DNA of 64,000 nt, from contig NZ_CP063458.1 in assembly GCF_015169395.1 (NCBI RefSeq), positions 4,898,001 to 4,962,000 of the forward strand, written 5' to 3'. Positions 8,028 to 16,800 of this stretch are shown piece after piece. Below the pieces are notes generated by a model, which did no database searches, was not told the DNA's origin, and was given only the letters and a program-made list of their open reading frames with translations. The translations under genes were made by a program, and so were the position numbers. Source of the stretch: Humisphaera borealis (GTDB lineage: Bacteria; Planctomycetota; Phycisphaerae; Tepidisphaerales; Tepidisphaeraceae). Each line of letters begins with the position of its first letter. Within the stretch, counting starts at the first letter, position 1.

Positions 8028-9320
8028 ATGAATCGACGCCTCTTCCCGCTCGTCGCGCTCGCCGTCCTGGCCGTGTCCTCTCTTGCCAGGTCGGCGGATT
8101 TTCCGCTCGCCAAGGCCGTGGAATGCAAGCCGCGCGCGGGGCTGCCCAACTTCTTTGCTAAGGCCGCGACCGACGGCGCGAGCCTGAAGATCGCCTACTT
8201 CGGCGGGTCGATTACCGCACAAGCGGGCTGGCGACCCAAGACACTCGCCCTTTTCCGCGACACCTACCCCAAGGCGAAGTTCGAAGAGATCAACGCGGCG
8301 ATCGGCGGCACCGGATCGGATCTGGGTGTCTTCCGCCTGCAGCAGGACGTGCTGGTTCACAAGCCCGATCTGCTGTTCGTCGAGTTTGCCGTGAACGACG
8401 GCGGGGCGGAGCCGGGTCAGATCTTCCGCTGCATGGAAGGCATCGTCCGCCAGACGTGGAAGGCACTGCCCGACTGCGACATCTGCTTCGTCTATACGCT
8501 GGTCGATGGTTTCGTCCCCACGCTGCAGGAAGGCAATTTCCCCCGCGCCGCCAGCGTGATGGAACGCGTCGCCGAGCACTACGGCATACCCAGCATCCAC
8601 ATGGGCATGGAGGTGGCGCGGCTCGTCAAAGATCAGAAGCTGATCATGAAGGGCACGCTGCCCAAAACCGACGAACAGAAGGCGGCCGCCGGCGGGAAGA
8701 TGGTCTTCTCCCCCGACGGCGTTCACCCCTTCCCCGAAACCGGTCACGAGCTTTACCTCAAGGCGATCATCCGCTCGCTGCCGGCGATTCAGAAAGCCAG
8801 CGGAAAACCCGCCAAGCACGAACTCAAGGCCCCGCTGACCGCCGACAACTACGAGAACGCGAAGATGATCCCCATCACCAAAGCGACGCTGTCCGAAGGC
8901 GTCGTCGCGCTGACGCCGGCGTCGAATGACATCGCCAAGCGGTTTGCCAACCGTGTCAGCACGCTTCACAAGGCCGATCAGCCGGGCCAGACGATTGCCT
9001 TCAAGTTCAAGGGCACGCGGGCAGCGATCTACGACATCATCGGCCCCGATTGCGGGCAGGTGACGATCACCATCGACGACAAGCCGCCGGTCACCCGGCC
9101 GCGGTTTGATGCCTACTGCACCTACCACCGCCTGGCGACGCTTCTGATCGGCACCGAACTCGCGGATGCCGTCCACACCGTCAAGATCGAGATCCATCCC
9201 GACCAGCCGGACAAGGCGAAGATCCTGTCGCAGCGGAACGAGAAGATCGACAAGCCCGAGCGGTTTGACGGCCGGGCGTTCTACCCGGCGGCGATTTTGC
9301 TGGTGGGGGACCTGGAGTAA
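8028..9320 (+). CDS. Secreted SGNH/GDSL-type esterase
   Basis: 430 residues with a Sec signal peptide (MNRRLFPLVALAVLAVSSLARSA). The SGNH blocks are intact: nucleophile Ser61 in GGSIT, Gly of block II in GGTGSD (about 93-98), Asn123 in AVND, and Asp229/His232 in SPDGVHP. The catalytic domain covers about residues 50-255; the remaining ~170 residues form a beta-rich C-terminal part (GQTIAFKFKGTRAAIYDIIG) that resembles an accessory carbohydrate-binding or jelly-roll module. Probable carbohydrate or acyl esterase acting outside the cytoplasm. Convergent with the SIMPL gene, with only 18 bases between stops. Confidence 0.87.
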   Translation: MNRRLFPLVALAVLAVSSLARSADFPLAKAVECKPRAGLPNFFAKAATDGASLKIAYFGGSITAQAGWRPKTLALFRDTYPKAKFEEINAAIGGTGSDLGVFRLQQDVLVHKPDLLFVEFAVNDGGAEPGQIFRCMEGIVRQTWKALPDCDICFVYTLVDGFVPTLQEGNFPRAASVMERVAEHYGIPSIHMGMEVARLVKDQKLIMKGTLPKTDEQKAAAGGKMVFSPDGVHPFPETGHELYLKAIIRSLPAIQKASGKPAKHELKAPLTADNYENAKMIPITKATLSEGVVALTPASNDIAKRFANRVSTLHKADQPGQTIAFKFKGTRAAIYDIIGPDCGQVTITIDDKPPVTRPRFDAYCTYHRLATLLIGTELADAVHTVKIEIHPDQPDKAKILSQRNEKIDKPERFDGRAFYPAAILLVGDLE

Positions 9321-9338
9321 CACCACGCCACGACCCGG

Positions 9339-10082
9339 TCATTCGATGGCATATTCGATCGTCACGGTCGCCTTGATCGTCTTGTCGATGCTCGAGGTAT
9401 CGTTCACGCCGGAATCGGAGATCTCGGTCGAGAAAGCGGGCGTGATCTGGAACACGCCCTGACTGGCTGAGCGCAACGTCCCGAGGCGGTTGTTGGAATT
9501 CTTCACCAGTGCCTCGCCCCGCAGGCGGGCGTTGCCGGTGGCCTCGGCGATCATCTGAAGTTTGACGTCATCGAGCTTGGTGTAGCTGTACTGCGGCGGA
9601 GACGCCGACAGCTCGACGCCGTCGCGGATGACGGTGCTGATGTCGCGGGCGGCGTCGGCGATCGACTTGACGGTTGCCGACGCGATCGTCACCGACTGGC
9701 TGACGGAGTGCAGTTCGATCTGATTGGTGGGGTTGCCCTTGGCGTCGCGCGAGTAGAGGGTGCGAATGGCGACGGGGCCGAGTTGCACCTGGTCCCCGGC
9801 AAACCCTTTGGTCGCCAGGAACGCCATGACCTTGGCGCGGTCGGCTTCGAGCTTGGTGTACGCGGCAGTGAGTTCCTTCTCGCGGGCGCCGATTTCTGCG
9901 GAGAACACCGCGCGGTCGGATGAGATCGGCCGCTCGGCGTACCCTTTCACGGTAATGGTCTGATCACGCAGCTTGACCTTTTCGAAGCTGCTGCGGGCCA
10001 GGTTTGTCGAAAGCACCACCGCCGCGGGCATGGCCGCGCCGAACAGGACCAGCAGAAAGATATTGAACTTGGTATTGGACAT
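9339..10082 (-). CDS. SIMPL-domain (DUF541) protein
   Basis: 247 residues. N-terminal transmembrane segment or uncleaved signal (FNIFLLVLFGAAMPAAVVLS), then a periplasmic SIMPL domain beginning QTITVKGYAERPISSDRAVFSAEI and ending ATVTIEYAIE. SIMPL proteins form large oligomers and have been tied to stress tolerance and outer-surface functions, but the biochemical role is unsettled. Single gene, divergent from the methyltransferase gene at 10267; a purine-rich GGAGG lies about 8 bases before the start. Confidence 0.87.
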   Translation of the reverse strand: MSNTKFNIFLLVLFGAAMPAAVVLSTNLARSSFEKVKLRDQTITVKGYAERPISSDRAVFSAEIGAREKELTAAYTKLEADRAKVMAFLATKGFAGDQVQLGPVAIRTLYSRDAKGNPTNQIELHSVSQSVTIASATVKSIADAARDISTVIRDGVELSASPPQYSYTKLDDVKLQMIAEATGNARLRGEALVKNSNNRLGTLRSASQGVFQITPAFSTEISDSGVNDTSSIDKTIKATVTIEYAIE

Positions 10083-10266
10083 GATGCGACCTCCTTGTCG
10101 CTGGGGAATGGGACGCTTCTGACGCTAACGGCTCGGGTGGGTGAATGCAATCCGAGGGATCACCAGGGCGTCAACGCTGTTGCGACGATCGGGTCAACGC
10201 GTATGCTCGCTGCCTCCTTCGCCACGCGGTGCGATCGAGGGTCGGCTTTTCACGGATCGCGTCGCC

Positions 10267-11463
10267 ATGAGCTTTATTCGAACAGAACAACAGGAACCCG
10301 TTCGCCTTCGCCTGGTCCGTGATCGGACGCGGGTCCTTAAGCAGGGATACCCGTGGATCTTCCGCGACTGGCTGAAAGATTTGCCGGCAGCGCCGGTGGG
10401 CAGCCGGGCGGTGGTGTTTGACAAGGACAGCAAGCTGCTCGCGTTCGGGATGTATGACCCTGCCGGTCCGCTCGCCGTCCGGGTGTGCGGCGTGGACGGG
10501 GAGAAGCTCAACGACGACCTGGTGCTCGCCAAGCTCGATGCAGCTTTGGAGCTTCGCCATGGCCTGTTCGATGAAAAGACCACGGGCTTCAGGCTCGTCG
10601 GCGGCGAAGGGGACGGCCTGCCCGGCCTCACCTGCGACCTGTACGGCGATCACGCCGTGCTGAAACTGGACGGCGACGCGCCCTCGGCGTTCTGGAATGT
10701 GGATGCCGTCGCCGACTGGCTCGCCGAGCGACTTTCGATCGCCAACGTCTACTTGAAGTTCCGGTCCGATGCGCCGACGCGCGGCCGCGCCGTGCGCGGC
10801 AAGACGCCGACGGCGCCTGTTGAGTTCCTCGAAAACGGAAAGCGCTTTGCCGCCAACCTGGTGGACGGACAGAAGACCGGCTTTTTCTTCGACCAGCGCG
10901 ACAACCGTGCCCGTATCGGCGACCTGGCCCGCGGGCGAACGGTGCTGAACCTCTTTTCCTACACCGGCGGATTCTCGATTTACGCCGGCGTCAACGGCGC
11001 TACAGACGTGACCAGTGTCGATCAGGCCAAGCCGGCGACGGAAGACGCCCGCCTGAACTGGCGATTGAACGATCTGCCCGAAGACGCTCACCACGCGGTT
11101 GCCGCCGACGTGTTCCAGTTCCTGGAAGAATCGCGCGCGGCGAAGCGAACGTGGGACCTGGTGATCGTCGATCCGCCGTCGTTCGCGCCGGCCGCCCGCT
11201 ACGTGGAGAAGGCGACGCAAAGCTACCAGACCTTGTTTGCGTCGGCGTTGGGTGTGGTTGCGCCCGGCGGCATCATCGCGCTGTCGTCCTGCTCCAGCCA
11301 TATCTCGTCGGAGATGTTCTTCGAACTGTCTGAGGTCGCGGTATCGCGAGCCCGGCGGCGGGCGACCGTCCTGGGCGTGTTCGGACAGCCGGCGGATCAT
11401 CCGTTTCCGCTGGTCTGCCGCGAATTGCAGTATCTCAAGCTCATCCTGTTGCAGGTCCGCTGA
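10267..11463 (+). CDS. rlmI: RlmI-like 23S rRNA (cytosine-5) methyltransferase
   Basis: 398 residues from the ATG at 10267, which begins the conserved N-terminal PUA-like part (LRLVRDRTRVLKQGYPWIF). It continues with VGGEGDGLPGLTCDLYGD, then the methyltransferase domain: GQKTGFFFDQRDNR, the SAM-binding VLNLFSYTGGFSIYA and catalytic DLVIVDPPSFA. This is the YccW/RlmI architecture that makes m5C in 23S rRNA with SAM. A longer reading from 10141 lacks similarity. Its stop overlaps the next start (TGATG), so the flavoprotein gene is translationally coupled. Exact target base is inferred from family only. Confidence 0.88.
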   Translation: MSFIRTEQQEPVRLRLVRDRTRVLKQGYPWIFRDWLKDLPAAPVGSRAVVFDKDSKLLAFGMYDPAGPLAVRVCGVDGEKLNDDLVLAKLDAALELRHGLFDEKTTGFRLVGGEGDGLPGLTCDLYGDHAVLKLDGDAPSAFWNVDAVADWLAERLSIANVYLKFRSDAPTRGRAVRGKTPTAPVEFLENGKRFAANLVDGQKTGFFFDQRDNRARIGDLARGRTVLNLFSYTGGFSIYAGVNGATDVTSVDQAKPATEDARLNWRLNDLPEDAHHAVAADVFQFLEESRAAKRTWDLVIVDPPSFAPAARYVEKATQSYQTLFASALGVVAPGGIIALSSCSSHISSEMFFELSEVAVSRARRRATVLGVFGQPADHPFPLVCRELQYLKLILLQVR

Positions 11464-12749
11464 TGGACGACCCGGCGAACAATACCGAGACGGCCGACCT
11501 AGCGATCGTTGGCGGCGGGGCGGCCGGGCTCGCCGCGGCAATCTTCGCCGCCGAGGCGGCCCCGCCCGGACGTCGCATCATCGTGCTTGACGGGGCCAAG
11601 ACACTCGGCGCGAAGATCCTCGTCGCCGGCGGCGGGCGGTGTAATGTCACCCACCACCAGGTTCGGCCACAGGATTTCAACGGTTCTCAGAACATCGTGC
11701 GCAACGTGATGTCGGCGTTCGACGTGGCGGCAACCATCCGCTGGTTCTCCGACATGGGCGTGGAATTGCGGCAGGAAGAGACCGGCAAGCTTTTCCCGGT
11801 CGCCAATACCGCGCGGGCGGTGCTGTCGGCGCTGCTGGAACGATGCCGGGCTCTGAATGTCGTGCTGCAAACCTCCAGCCGGGTGACGCGCATCGTTGCG
11901 CCGGATTCCGCCGAGACCACCGATGCAACCGACCGCCAATTTCGTATCGAGCACGCACAGGGCGTGACGTACTGCTCGCGGGTCATCGTGAGCACCGGCG
12001 GGCGATCTCTGCCCCGCAGCGGCAGCGACGGCTCGGGATGGGACATTCTTCGGCAGATGGGTCACACTGTGACACCAACCTACGCCGCGCTGGTGCCGCT
12101 GGTGCTCGATGCGAAGATGTTTCACGCGACGCTGGCGGGCGTATCACAGGACGTGGAACTGACGGTGACGTCCGGCGGCAAACGCATCGACCGCCGGACG
12201 GGGAGTCTGCTCTGGACGCACATCGGCATCAGCGGCCCGGTGGTGATGGACGCCAGTCGCCACTGGACGGTGGCGAAGGAGACCGGCGGCGAGCCGACGA
12301 TGAAGTGCAACCTGCTGCCTGGAGAGACCTTCGAGAGTATCGAGCAGGCGATGATGAAATGGACCGCCGACCGCCCGCGGGCGTCGATGCTGACACTGCT
12401 GTCCACCAAGCTGTCGGAGCGCGTTGCGGCGGCGATCCTCGCCCATGTCGATGTGGCCCCGACGACGATCGCCAGCCAGCTTTCCCGCGACGCCCGGCGG
12501 ACGCTGGCCCATGCCATCACCGGCCTGGTGCTGCCGGTGGCGCAGCACCGCGGCTGGAACTACGCCGAGGTCACCGCCGGCGGCGTGCCGCTGAACGAAA
12601 TCGACTATCGGACGATGGAATCGCGGAAGGTGCCCGGCTTGTACCTCGCCGGTGAGGTGCTCGACTGCGACGGCCGCATCGGCGGGTTCAATTTCCAATG
12701 GGCCTGGGCGACGGGGTACCTGGCCGGCCGAGCGGCGGCGAGCAGATGA
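11463..12749 (+). CDS. HI0933/BaiN-family NAD(P)/FAD-dependent flavoprotein
   Basis: 428 residues. N-terminal Rossmann FAD site [17 protein letters not shown] (about 14-30), then the family hallmark KILVAGGGRCNVTH (about 51-64), a mid-protein FPVANTARAVLSALLERC, STGGRSLPRSGSDGSG, and the C-terminal FAD contact LYLAGEVLDCDGRIGGFNFQ with WAWATGYLAGRAA. The family's characterised member BaiN reduces bile-acid intermediates, but most members are of unknown substrate. Overlaps the rlmI-like gene by one base, implying one operon. Confidence 0.9.
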   Translation: MDDPANNTETADLAIVGGGAAGLAAAIFAAEAAPPGRRIIVLDGAKTLGAKILVAGGGRCNVTHHQVRPQDFNGSQNIVRNVMSAFDVAATIRWFSDMGVELRQEETGKLFPVANTARAVLSALLERCRALNVVLQTSSRVTRIVAPDSAETTDATDRQFRIEHAQGVTYCSRVIVSTGGRSLPRSGSDGSGWDILRQMGHTVTPTYAALVPLVLDAKMFHATLAGVSQDVELTVTSGGKRIDRRTGSLLWTHIGISGPVVMDASRHWTVAKETGGEPTMKCNLLPGETFESIEQAMMKWTADRPRASMLTLLSTKLSERVAAAILAHVDVAPTTIASQLSRDARRTLAHAITGLVLPVAQHRGWNYAEVTAGGVPLNEIDYRTMESRKVPGLYLAGEVLDCDGRIGGFNFQWAWATGYLAGRAAASR

Positions 12750-12757
12750 GGTTTTTG

Positions 12758-12851
12758 GGTGCCATGGGCTGACGTACTCGTCTGCCCGTGGCGGTGTTCC
12801 TGAAGGTGACGCGTCACCACGGGCAGCGGAGTACCGCAGCCCATGGCACCC
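12758..12851. repeat. REP/BIME-like inverted repeat, GGGTGCCATGGGCTG family
   Basis: GGGTGCCATGGGCTG near 12758 is mirrored by CAGCCCATGGCACCC ending at 12851; inner parts (CTGCCCGTGG and CCACGGGCAG) also pair. It sits between convergent genes just after the flavoprotein stop. Confidence 0.85.
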
Positions 12852-12857
12852 AGCCCC

Positions 12858-12932
12858 ATTAGCGGTCGCACCGTAGGTGCACGTCTTCCGACGGCGGTGT
12901 CAAAAGGGTGCACCTTCGGTGCGACCGCTAAT
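12858..12932. repeat. REP/BIME-like inverted repeat, GCGGTCGCACCG family
   Basis: ATTAGCGGTCGCACCG... at 12858-12882 pairs with the complement at 12907-12932 around a ~24-base loop. The same sequence family recurs as a tight palindrome at 62164-62240. Confidence 0.87.
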
Positions 12933-12954
12933 CAGTCCTACGGAACGCCGCGAC

Positions 12955-13908
12955 CTACGCGAGCGCTTCCCGGCAGTACTGCAGGCACTTGGCGACTTCG
13001 GTGACCGAGTCGCTGCCTTCCGGCACCGGGTATTCCAGCTCGATGTCGGCGTAAATCGGCCACTTCTCCTTCTTCAGCAGTTGCAGCACTTCCTTGATCG
13101 GCGTGTTGCCCGCGCCCCAGGACATGTTCCGACCCTGGTTGGTCTTGTCCTTCAGGTGCAGGTTGATGATGCGGTCGTGGTACTTCTCGATCAGCGGGAT
13201 CGGGCTCTTGCCATTGGTACCGCCGACGTAGTGACCGATGTCGAGGTTGAAGGCGATGTACTTGCCGATTTCAAGCAGCGGATCGGGCTTGTCGAGCGAC
13301 GGGAAGTTGTTCTGGTGGTTGTGGAACGCCACGTACACCTTGTGCTTCTCGGCGAACGGTGCGACGCGCTTGGCGAGTTCTTCGTTGCGCTCGGTGGTGA
13401 TCGCGACGCAGCCCAGCGCCTTGGCGATCTGGAAGTTGAACTCGATGTCTTCGTCGGTCTTGCCGAACGGCGTCTTGTGGATGTGGATGTTCACACCGGC
13501 GTCGTTGTACATCTTCTTCAGCTCGGCGCACTTGGCGAGCTGCGCGGCACGGTCGGCGTCGGTCGGAGCGGCGGCGGGGGCCTTGGGGTCTTTCTTCGCG
13601 GGTCCGCCGATGCCGGTATACGCCTTGATCGGTCCGTCCATCAGTTCCGTCTCGCTCAGGCCGCTCTTGAGCAGCGCGGCAAGCGTGTCCTCGGCGGTGA
13701 CGATACGGCCGCGATAGCTGTAGGTGATGCAGCCGATCTTGACGCCGTCGATGACGGAGTTGGGCTTGGCCGCGGCGGGCGCATCGGCGAGAGCACCAAA
13801 CGCGCCGCGCGGCAGCATCGCCGCCGCGCCGAGCAGTGCCGCAGAACCCAGGAACGCGCGTCGGCTGACAGACTGGCCGGCCGATGGGCCGTCATTTCGC
13901 AAAATCAT
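12955..13908 (-). CDS. Tat-exported sugar phosphate isomerase/epimerase-like TIM-barrel protein
   Basis: 317 residues. N-terminal twin-arginine signal (SRRAFLGSAALLGAAAMLP). The mature part is a xylose isomerase-like AP endonuclease 2 TIM barrel: KIGCITYSYRGR, VNIHIHKTPFG, ALGCVAITTERNEE, VAFHNHQNNFPS, FNLDIGHYVGG, NLHLKDKT and IYADIELEYP. The His, Asp and Glu in these strand ends match metal-binding positions of the family. Substrate is unknown; secreted members are typical of Planctomycetota and are probably involved in sugar processing or binding. Monocistronic. Confidence 0.87.
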   Translation of the reverse strand: MILRNDGPSAGQSVSRRAFLGSAALLGAAAMLPRGAFGALADAPAAAKPNSVIDGVKIGCITYSYRGRIVTAEDTLAALLKSGLSETELMDGPIKAYTGIGGPAKKDPKAPAAAPTDADRAAQLAKCAELKKMYNDAGVNIHIHKTPFGKTDEDIEFNFQIAKALGCVAITTERNEELAKRVAPFAEKHKVYVAFHNHQNNFPSLDKPDPLLEIGKYIAFNLDIGHYVGGTNGKSPIPLIEKYHDRIINLHLKDKTNQGRNMSWGAGNTPIKEVLQLLKKEKWPIYADIELEYPVPEGSDSVTEVAKCLQYCREALA

Positions 13909-14314
13909 GGCTGTTTCCTCCGGGAGACAAAGACAGGGTCGATTCGCAAGGCGACAGGCTTGTGAGCATATCAGGGGCCTCGGCGACAGGCCACGATTTG
14001 CTCAGCAGGGCCGGTAGCCGAATTTCACACGCCGGCACGAAGACCCACATCGCGATAGACGCGCAACCAAAGACGGGGAAGCCACAGAGACACTGAGACA
14101 CAGAGGGCCGACCGCCTCCACTGTTGATCAGTCATTTCAGCGATGCTTCTGTGAAAATGGGAACATGCGTCGAAACGCCCTCTGTGTCTCCGTGCCTCTG
14201 CTGCTCCTCCGCCTTTTGCTGCGGCTTGGCCGCGCTGTTTCTTCTTGTGCCCTTCGTGTTAAAACGGGGTGCCGACACGCATGAATATCCGGCGATCTCT
14301 CAAGGAACCATCCG
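13909..14314. other. 406-base divergent intergenic region
   Basis: Upstream of both the Tat sugar isomerase-like gene and the secreted hydrolase gene. The middle is an inverted pair of octamer tandem arrays (14083-14200). No gene seen. The hydrolase gene has AAGGA at about 14302 before its start. Confidence 0.6.
14083..14200. repeat. Inverted pair of octamer tandem repeats
   Basis: Three tandem octamers (CACAGAGA type) at 14083-14106 face their complement (CCTCTGTG, TCTCCGTG, CCTCTG) at 14179-14200. Same layout and related octamer as the arms of the 7744-7977 element, but the interior is different. Confidence 0.85.
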
Positions 14315-15667
14315 ATGCCCAACCGACCGCTACCCGCTCTGTTCCTCGTCGTTCTGGTGTTGTCCTTCCCTGCGGCGTCGCCGGCGCAGCAGGCACCGTA
14401 CGACGTCTTCCCCGCGGCCGAGCCGCCATACTACCGCGTGCGGTACGAGGCCTCGAAGACGCCGGGGGAGCTGATCTATTCCGTCAACTACACGATCTGG
14501 ATTCCAAAAGACGTCAAAACCCTGCGTGGCGTGATCGTTCATCAGCACGGCTGTGGCGAGGGCTCGTGCAAGTCGGGGCTGACCGGCGCGTTCGACCTGC
14601 ACTGGCACGCACTGGCCAGAAAGCATGACTGCGCCCTGCTCGCCCCGGCGTACGAACAACCCGATAAGGCCGACTGCCAGATGTGGTGCGATCCGCGGAA
14701 CGGCTCCAGCACCGCGTTCCAGAAATGCCTGGTCGATCTGGGCGAAAAATCGGGTCATCCGGAACTGGCTAAAGTGCCCTGGGCGCTATGGGGCCACAGC
14801 GGCGGCGGCCACTGGGCCGGCGGCATGGTGATGCTCCACCCCGAACGCGTCGCCGCCGCCTGGCTGCGATCCGGCGTGCCGATGCTCAAAGCCAACCCTG
14901 TCGGCTCGACCATCAAGGCGCACATCCTGCATGAGGCGGCCCTGAAGGTGCCCATCCTGTGCAACTTGGGCACGAAGGAAGGCGTTACCGTGAAGGAAGG
15001 GCGATTCGCGGGCGTGTGGCCATCCAACGAGACGTTTTTCAGCGAGATCCGGTCCAGGGGCGGGTTGATCGGCGTCGCCGTCGATCCGCTGACCGCGCAC
15101 GAGTGCGGCAATCAGCGGTACCTGGCGATCCCCTGGCTCGACGCCTGCCTGAGTGCCCGTCTGCCGAAGGTCGCTGGTGATCCGCTGAACGCGATGCCCA
15201 CCGACAAGGCCTGGCTGGCCCCACTCGCCGGCGGCGACGCCGTGATTGCAGACAAGTTCGCCGGCGATCCTCTCAAGGCGGTCTGGCTGCCGAACGAAGC
15301 GATCGCGCGGGCGTGGATGCAGTACATCGAAGACACCGCGGTGACGGACACCACGCCGCCTCCCGCGCCGACGAACCTGAAGGTCGCCGGCAATGAGTTG
15401 ACGTGGGACTGCGAGGCCGACCTGGAAAGCGGCCTGGCCGGTTTCATCATCGAGCGCGACGGCCAGTTGCTGGCCAATGTCCCCGAGCAGGGCAAGAACC
15501 CCTTCGGCCGGCCGCTGTTCCAGAACCTGCAATACAGCGACACACCCGGACAGCCGCTGGTCGTCATGAAGTACACCGACACCAAGGCCGAAGCGGGGAA
15601 GAAGTACGCGTATCGGGTGATCGCGGTGAATACGGCGGGGCTGAAGTCGAAAGGCGACGCGGAATAG
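14315..15667 (+). CDS. Secreted alpha/beta-hydrolase family protein
   Basis: 450 residues with a Sec signal peptide ([21 protein letters not shown]). The hydrolase core has [11 protein letters not shown] (oxyanion region), the nucleophile elbow [14 protein letters not shown], and a likely catalytic His in [16 protein letters not shown]. Several cysteines suggest disulfides in the extracytoplasmic form. From about residue 350, [22 protein letters not shown] begins a fibronectin-III-like domain ending [15 protein letters not shown]. Related planctomycete proteins are annotated only as hydrolases, and substrate is unknown. Convergent with the esterase gene at 15771. Confidence 0.82.
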   Translation: MPNRPLPALFLVVLVLSFPAASPAQQAPYDVFPAAEPPYYRVRYEASKTPGELIYSVNYTIWIPKDVKTLRGVIVHQHGCGEGSCKSGLTGAFDLHWHALARKHDCALLAPAYEQPDKADCQMWCDPRNGSSTAFQKCLVDLGEKSGHPELAKVPWALWGHSGGGHWAGGMVMLHPERVAAAWLRSGVPMLKANPVGSTIKAHILHEAALKVPILCNLGTKEGVTVKEGRFAGVWPSNETFFSEIRSRGGLIGVAVDPLTAHECGNQRYLAIPWLDACLSARLPKVAGDPLNAMPTDKAWLAPLAGGDAVIADKFAGDPLKAVWLPNEAIARAWMQYIEDTAVTDTTPPPAPTNLKVAGNELTWDCEADLESGLAGFIIERDGQLLANVPEQGKNPFGRPLFQNLQYSDTPGQPLVVMKYTDTKAEAGKKYAYRVIAVNTAGLKSKGDAE

Positions 15668-15770
15668 GCCGACAGTCAAGAATAACTGCCACTTCTCGCC
15701 AGGTCGGCACCCAGCCATCTGTCTATACGCTGCTGCGAGGGCAGCAAGTGGAAGGCTTCAGCCACTTCGA

Positions 15771-16640
15771 TCAGTGCTGCTTCTTGAACACCAACTTCGC
15801 AAATTGATACAGGTCGCTCCGCCACACTTTGAAGTCATGGCCGCCACCCGGGATCACGTTGTAGACGTGGGGAACCTTGTTCTGCTCGAGCATCTCGTGG
15901 ACGTTCTGGCTGATGCGGAATAGGCCGTCCTTGTTGCCGCAAGCGACGTAGAGCAACCGGAGCTTCTTGGTCGCTTCGGCGTGATCTTTGATGAGTGCCC
16001 CTGGCGGTCGGGTATTGGGGGCCGACGAGAAGCCGCCGACCCAGGCGAACGTGTCGAGGTTGCCGAGCCCGAAGTTGAGCGACTGTCCGCCACCCATCGA
16101 CAGGCCGGCGAGCGCACGCGACTCGCGGCCGGTCTCCACAGCGTAGGTTTTCTCGATGAACGGGATCAGGTCTTTGAGTAGGTCGCTCTCGAACGCCGCA
16201 AAGGCAGGGGACTGTTTCGGGATCGGATCGCGCGGGCCGACATCTTTCGAGGCTCGCCCGTTGGGCAACACGACAATCATCGGGACCGCCTGCTTGTCGG
16301 CGTACAGGTTGTCGAGGATGACGTCGGGCACGCCGCCACGGACCCATTCGTTCTCGTCGCCGCCGATGCCATGGAGCAGGTACAGGACGGGGTATTTCTT
16401 GTTCGGCGTGTAACCCGGCGGGGTGTAGACGCGGGCCTTGCGTTTGGTGCCGACGGTGGACGAGTCGTACTCGACCAGTGCGACCTTCCCGCGGTCGATG
16501 TCTGCACGGCGGACGTCATACCCTTCGGGCGGTGGAGAAAGCACAGCGGTTTGCGTCGCGGCGGGGCTTTGTCCATGTGCGCTGAACGCACCGAGGGTGA
16601 TCACAAATGCCAGCCAAAGCCAGTGTTGAGCGATTTTCAT
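15771..16640 (-). CDS. Secreted CE1-type (esterase D-like) carbohydrate esterase
   Basis: 289 residues with signal peptide (WLWLAFVITLGAFSAHGQ). The alpha/beta-hydrolase motifs are those of the XynZ/feruloyl esterase group: RKARVYTPPGYTPNKKYPVLYLLHGIGGDENEW, written here as its parts RVYTPPGY and LLHGIGGDENEW, then the nucleophile elbow AGLSMGGGQSLNFGL, a probable acid in VACGNKDGLF, and the catalytic His in GGGHDFKVW. Such enzymes remove feruloyl or acetyl groups from hemicellulose. Divergent from the helicase gene; acts outside the cytoplasm. Confidence 0.87.
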   Translation of the reverse strand: MKIAQHWLWLAFVITLGAFSAHGQSPAATQTAVLSPPPEGYDVRRADIDRGKVALVEYDSSTVGTKRKARVYTPPGYTPNKKYPVLYLLHGIGGDENEWVRGGVPDVILDNLYADKQAVPMIVVLPNGRASKDVGPRDPIPKQSPAFAAFESDLLKDLIPFIEKTYAVETGRESRALAGLSMGGGQSLNFGLGNLDTFAWVGGFSSAPNTRPPGALIKDHAEATKKLRLLYVACGNKDGLFRISQNVHEMLEQNKVPHVYNVIPGGGHDFKVWRSDLYQFAKLVFKKQH

Positions 16641-16800
16641 GTGAGTCCTAAGAGGTTTGACGCGACCGCCGGTCTGGCAGTGTCCTTTACTCGTACAGTT
16701 GTTCGCGGCCCGGGAATAATTTCGGGCCCGGTTTACATACCGTGCCGCGTGTGCTGCCCCCGTACTTTCCCCGCACGGCCGCCCCTGTTACAACTCCGGC

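Noticed and set aside
7896-9326. 476-codon open frame antisense to the SGNH esterase gene
   Set aside because: The opposite strand has a signal peptide and a full SGNH triad; the antisense product has none.
10171-11541. 456-codon open frame antisense to the RlmI-like gene
   Set aside because: The plus-strand gene has full methyltransferase motifs; the antisense frame has none.
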